Source: Candidatus Woesebacteria bacterium
Lineage (GTDB): Bacteria; Patescibacteriota; Microgenomatia; UBA8517
Direction: 5' to 3'
DNA: 35,666 nucleotides
NCBI GenBank assembly: GCA_020061305.1
Contig: JAGUYM010000007.1
Location: forward strand, 1 to 35,666
The notes beneath the pieces are model-generated. The model saw nothing but the letters and a program-made list of their open reading frames with translations. It was not told where the DNA came from and did no database searches. How positions within the stretch are numbered: the stretch's first letter is position 1; each line of letters opens with the position of its first letter. This document shows positions 32,234 through 35,666 of this stretch, in pieces. Position numbers and translations under genes: made by a program.

Positions 32234-33504
32234 AATTACCCGTTAGTCCCGGTGTTTATATTTTTTATGCCAAAAATACCCCCATCTATATTGGCAAGGC
32301 AATAAATTTAAAAAACAGATTAAACAGCTATTTATCAAAAAATTTACTCCCAAAAACTAAAAAAATGGTAGCTTCAGCGAATTATGTAGAATATATTCTT
32401 GTCAATTCAGAGATTGAAAGTTTACTTTTAGAAGCAGAACTAATTAAAAAATACAAGCCAAAATACAACATAGTACTTAAAGATGACAAAAATCCACTTT
32501 ATATTGTAATTACAAAAGATGAATTTCCCCGCATTCTTACAGTTCGTAAACTTTTGACTTTTGACTATAGACTTGCAACTGTTTACGGTCCTTTCCCAAA
32601 TTCATCTGAAGTTAAAAAGATATTAAAAATAATTAGAAAAATTGTACCATTTTCTGACCACAAATTGGGCAAAAAACCATGTATTTATAGTCATTTGGGA
32701 CTGTGTAGTCCATGCCCTTCGGCTGTCGCCAGAATTAAGAATTATGAATTAAGAATTATGAATTTAAAACGATACACACAGAACATCAAAAAAATAAAGC
32801 AGATACTTTCAAGAAAGTTTAGTTTCGTTAGAAATCAACTTGTTAAGGAAATGAAAACGTTAAGTAAGCAAAATAAATTTGAAGAAGCATTGGTAATAAG
32901 AGAAAAAATAAAGACTCTTGATTATATTACTCAAGTTAAATCTAACATCAAATGGTATCTTGAAAATCCTAACCTAATTGAGGATATCAGAAGTCAGGAG
33001 TTGAGAGAGTTAAAAAAAATACTTTCTACATACTGTAGAATACATAATACTAATTTGGTTAGAATTGAGTGCTTTGACATTGCCCACCTGGCCGGGCTAC
33101 ACCCTACAGCGTCGATGGTTGTGTTCGAAAATGGACAGGAGCTAAAAAGTGCGTATAGACATTTTAAAATAAGGCAAAAGAAGTCAAATTCTGATTATGA
33201 TTCTATGAAAGAAGTTGCCATAAGAAGAGTTAAAAACCTTGAGAATTGGGGAAGACCTGATTTGATTATAGTCGATGGAGGATATGGTCAAGTCAAATTA
33301 TTTGATAATGAATTTAAAAGATATAATATCCCAGTTATAGGAATTGCCAAAAATCCAGATAGAATTGTATTTCCAAATGGTAATAAACTTAAATTGCAGG
33401 GCCCGGCCCAATTATTTCTTGAAAGAATTAGGGATGAAGCACATAGGTTTGCCAGACGGCTTCATCATAAGTTAATAAATAAATACTTGACACTTGACTC
33501 TTAA
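32206..33504 (+). CDS. uvrC: Excinuclease ABC subunit C (short, lacks C-terminal HhH region)
   Basis: GIY-YIG 'SPGVYIFYAKNTPIYIGKAINLKNRL', UVR motif 'EEALVIREKIKTLDYI', RNase H-like 'ECFDIAHLAG', 'LIIVDGGYGQV', 'RDEAHRFARRLHHKL'; 432 aa. Confidence 0.95.
   Translation: MEISKKEFLKLPVSPGVYIFYAKNTPIYIGKAINLKNRLNSYLSKNLLPKTKKMVASANYVEYILVNSEIESLLLEAELIKKYKPKYNIVLKDDKNPLYIVITKDEFPRILTVRKLLTFDYRLATVYGPFPNSSEVKKILKIIRKIVPFSDHKLGKKPCIYSHLGLCSPCPSAVARIKNYELRIMNLKRYTQNIKKIKQILSRKFSFVRNQLVKEMKTLSKQNKFEEALVIREKIKTLDYITQVKSNIKWYLENPNLIEDIRSQELRELKKILSTYCRIHNTNLVRIECFDIAHLAGLHPTASMVVFENGQELKSAYRHFKIRQKKSNSDYDSMKEVAIRRVKNLENWGRPDLIIVDGGYGQVKLFDNEFKRYNIPVIGIAKNPDRIVFPNGNKLKLQGPAQLFLERIRDEAHRFARRLHHKLINKYLTLDS
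32731..32765. repeat. Heptamer array inside uvrC (unit RGAATTA)
   Basis: agaatta agaatta tgaatta agaatta tgaattt. Confidence 0.85.
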
Positions 33505-33519
33505 CGCTTAATACTTAGA
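33485..33519. repeat. Heptamer array across the uvrC stop codon
   Basis: acttgac acttgac tcttaac gcttaat acttaga; TAA at 33502-33504. Confidence 0.75.
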
Positions 33520-33521
33520 TT

Positions 33522-33923
33522 ATGAAACGAATCCTGAGATATTTTGTTATAAGTACTGTTGCAATATTTTTAACCTCTTCGATTGCTTCTGGATTAAGGT
33601 TTGAAAAAGGACTAGAGACTCTTCTATATACTGGTTTAGGGCTGACACTGGCCTCTGTAATAGCAAAGCCCATTATTAATCTTTTACTACTGCCTGTTAA
33701 TCTTGTTACATTTGGTTTATTTAGATGGGTTTCGGCGGTTGCTGTTCTTTATATTGTAAGTTTTATAGTTCCCGGCTTTTCAATTTCTAATTTTCATTTT
33801 GGTGGATATACCAGTATGTGGATAGAACTTCCAGCAATAGCCTTTACAGGCTTTTTGGCCTATCTTGCCTTTTCGTTCTTATATTCATTTATCTCATCAT
33901 TTATTTATTGGCTTATTAAGTAG
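33522..33923 (+). CDS. YvlD/phage holin family membrane protein
   Basis: Four TM segments; 'ASVIAKPIINLLLLPVNLVTFGLFRWVSAVAVLYIVSFIVPGFSISNF' matches the YvlD-like pattern. Confidence 0.8.
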   Translation: MKRILRYFVISTVAIFLTSSIASGLRFEKGLETLLYTGLGLTLASVIAKPIINLLLLPVNLVTFGLFRWVSAVAVLYIVSFIVPGFSISNFHFGGYTSMWIELPAIAFTGFLAYLAFSFLYSFISSFIYWLIK

Positions 33924-33946
33924 ATTCTGGTGTATAATTAAGATAT

Positions 33947-34156
33947 ATGCAAGCAACTATTCAGGTAGTTCAGGTGGCGTCTGCTGCGGTTATTATTTTT
34001 TTTGTTTTGCTTCAAGTAAGGGGAACAGGTTTGGGTAGAAATGCATCATCGGCGTCATTTACCAGAAGGGGATTAGAAAAAACAATCTTTAAGGGAACAT
34101 TTTTGGTTGCATTTATATTTCTGTTATCATCATTTATAGCGCTTTTTATTAAATAA
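33947..34156 (+). CDS. secG: Preprotein translocase subunit SecG
   Basis: 69 aa, two TM segments, 'IIFFVLLQVRGTGLGRNASSASFTRRGLEKTIFKGTFLVAFIFLLSS'. Confidence 0.87.
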   Translation: MQATIQVVQVASAAVIIFFVLLQVRGTGLGRNASSASFTRRGLEKTIFKGTFLVAFIFLLSSFIALFIK

Positions 34157-34157
34157 A

Positions 34158-35450
34158 ATGCTTTCCTTTAGGTTTATAGTTAGATTTCTTAAGGCTTTTT
34201 TTGCAAGATTTAATACACTAATTATTATCGGCGTTTTTGTCGGATTTTTAATTTTTCTGACCATATCTATACTTTTACCAAACTTAATTATCACAACTCA
34301 AAGAGTTGGAATAATTGGTAGATTTACTCTTTCTAGCTTACCGTTGGAAATCTCAAGTCTAATAAGCAAGGGTTTAACTAAGGTTGCAAATAATGGGAGT
34401 GTTGAGCCTGATATAGCGAAGTCATGGCAAACCAGTGACGGTGGTAAGACCTGGACATTTGAACTTGACAGCTCATTAAAATGGCACGATGGTAAATCAC
34501 TGATATCCAAAGACTTAACCTATGAGTTTAGCGATGCCAAAATCGAATTCCCGTCTGATAACGCCATTCAATTTATACTTGATAGTAAATTTTCCGCATT
34601 CCCTTTAATTGTTAGCAAGCCTGCTTTTAAAAAGGGTCTTTTAGGTTTAAATGATTGGAAGGTAAAAAAATTAAATTTGGCAGGTGGTTATTTACAAAGT
34701 TTAACTATTCAAGATAAGGGTAAAAACAAAATTCAGTTTAAATTTTACCCATCGGAAGAAAGGGCAAAAATTGCATTCAAATTGGGTGAGATTGATACAA
34801 TCCAAAATTTACAGAATCCTGAGCCATTTAATTCATGGAAACAAATTGACTTAGGAAAAAATAAAAGTTATGACAATGTTGTCGTCCTATTTATTAACAC
34901 CCAAAAAGAGAAACTATCGGATAAAGCTGTTAGGCTATCTCTCAATTATGCAATTGATAAAAATTTGTTTAATGATGAAAGAGCAATAAGCCCAATATCC
35001 CCGCTTTCGTGGGCATATAACCCACAAGTAAAGGAATTTAATCAGGATTTAAATAAAACCAAGGAAGCAAAAGGCATGGAAATTAAAATATCAACTTTAC
35101 CTAATTTAACAAAGACTGCAGAAATAATTTCAGATAATTGGAGCGAAGTTGGCATAAAATCAGAGATTGAGGTGGTAACAACCATACCACAGGATTATGA
35201 TGTATTTTTGGCGACACTGGACATACCCAAAGATCCAGATCAATACAGCTTGTGGCATTCAACTCAGACCTCAACAAATATTTCTAAACTCAATAATCCT
35301 AGAATCGACAAACTTCTGGAGGATGGTAGAACAGAGCTGGATCAGGAAACAAGAAAAAAAATATATTTAGATTTTCAAAGATTTTTAGTTGAAGAAGTTC
35401 CAGCTATTTTCCTCTATCATCCTACACTATATACAATTTCAAGGAAATAA
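34158..35450 (+). CDS. ABC transporter substrate-binding protein, family 5 (peptide/nickel type)
   Basis: 'ISSLISKGLTKVANNGSVEPDIAKSWQTSDGGKTWTFELDSSLKWHDGKSL', 'LSLNYAIDKN', C-terminal 'RKKIYLDFQRFLVEEVPAIFLYHP'; N-terminal TM anchor. Confidence 0.9.
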   Translation: MLSFRFIVRFLKAFFARFNTLIIIGVFVGFLIFLTISILLPNLIITTQRVGIIGRFTLSSLPLEISSLISKGLTKVANNGSVEPDIAKSWQTSDGGKTWTFELDSSLKWHDGKSLISKDLTYEFSDAKIEFPSDNAIQFILDSKFSAFPLIVSKPAFKKGLLGLNDWKVKKLNLAGGYLQSLTIQDKGKNKIQFKFYPSEERAKIAFKLGEIDTIQNLQNPEPFNSWKQIDLGKNKSYDNVVVLFINTQKEKLSDKAVRLSLNYAIDKNLFNDERAISPISPLSWAYNPQVKEFNQDLNKTKEAKGMEIKISTLPNLTKTAEIISDNWSEVGIKSEIEVVTTIPQDYDVFLATLDIPKDPDQYSLWHSTQTSTNISKLNNPRIDKLLEDGRTELDQETRKKIYLDFQRFLVEEVPAIFLYHPTLYTISRK

Positions 35451-35481
35451 TCATACTCGAACAAGAGGGGTCGGGTGTATG

Positions 35482-35555
35482 GGTGATCGAGCAGAATTGA
35501 ACTGCCAACCCCTGCTTCCACAGAGCAGTGCTCTAACCGTTGAGCTACGATCACC
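35482..35555 (-). tRNA. tRNA-His (GTG anticodon) with encoded G-1
   Basis: Acceptor GTGATCG/CGATCAC with G-1 (35555) opposite C73 (35482); anticodon stem-loop CTGCT-CTGTGGA-AGCAG. Confidence 0.93.
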
Positions 35556-35666
35556 ATATTATAGTCTGGAGCCCATATACGACAGGGCTCGAAACTACTT
35601 CACAAACATAGTTTAACATGTTCGTTTGCATTCTCCAAGGGAGGGGTCAAAGGGGAAGGAATTGGA

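Noticed and set aside
35560-35666. Possible tmRNA or additional tRNA on the minus strand (GAGCCC/GGGCTC hairpin, 'GCAAACGAACATG')
   Set aside because: The reading frame does not give a plausible ALAA-type tag and no T arm or acceptor stem could be built; the region is cut by the window edge.
1-35666. CRISPR array, transposase, prophage or large secondary-metabolite cluster
   Set aside because: No spaced direct repeats with unique spacers, no transposase or integrase motif and no biosynthetic megagene seen in the ORF track.

Overview
AT-rich, gene-dense bacterial window that looks like a Candidate Phyla Radiation genome, probably Microgenomates-like (inferred from gene content, short orthologues and a 'translation elongation factor-like' protein; not tested by phylogeny). 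It carries tRNA-Gly, tRNA-Asp and tRNA-His; gatCAB; polX, dnaE, a holA-like gene and ruvC; lexA divergent from uvrB, plus uvrA and a short uvrC; ppsA-eno-gpmI; rplS; secG; a LemA/HtpX pair; uppP; a GGDEF protein; a transglutaminase-like protein; an ABC substrate-binding protein; and a DUF6922-like/AbiEii-like toxin-antitoxin pair. No CRISPR array or transposase was seen. The main unexplained signals are: (1) a GC-richer orphan membrane-protein cassette (~29.66-30.36 kb, minus strand) with a near-consensus promoter, a long leader that folds into a compact 70-nt three-way junction, and a Shine-Dalgarno (SD) sequence in a hairpin loop; (2) at least nine degenerate tandem arrays with a constant 7-nt period but different unit sequences, placed at gene ends, interdomain linkers and a signal peptide; (3) palindromic elements inserted in frame in uvrA, gatB and possibly ppsA; (4) -10-like hexamers 6-8 nt before many start codons, suggesting leaderless mRNAs; (5) a GTTAC-N5-GTTAC direct repeat in the lexA-uvrB intergenic region that may be a LexA operator. 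All calls were made by eye from the sequence and the supplied ORF track.
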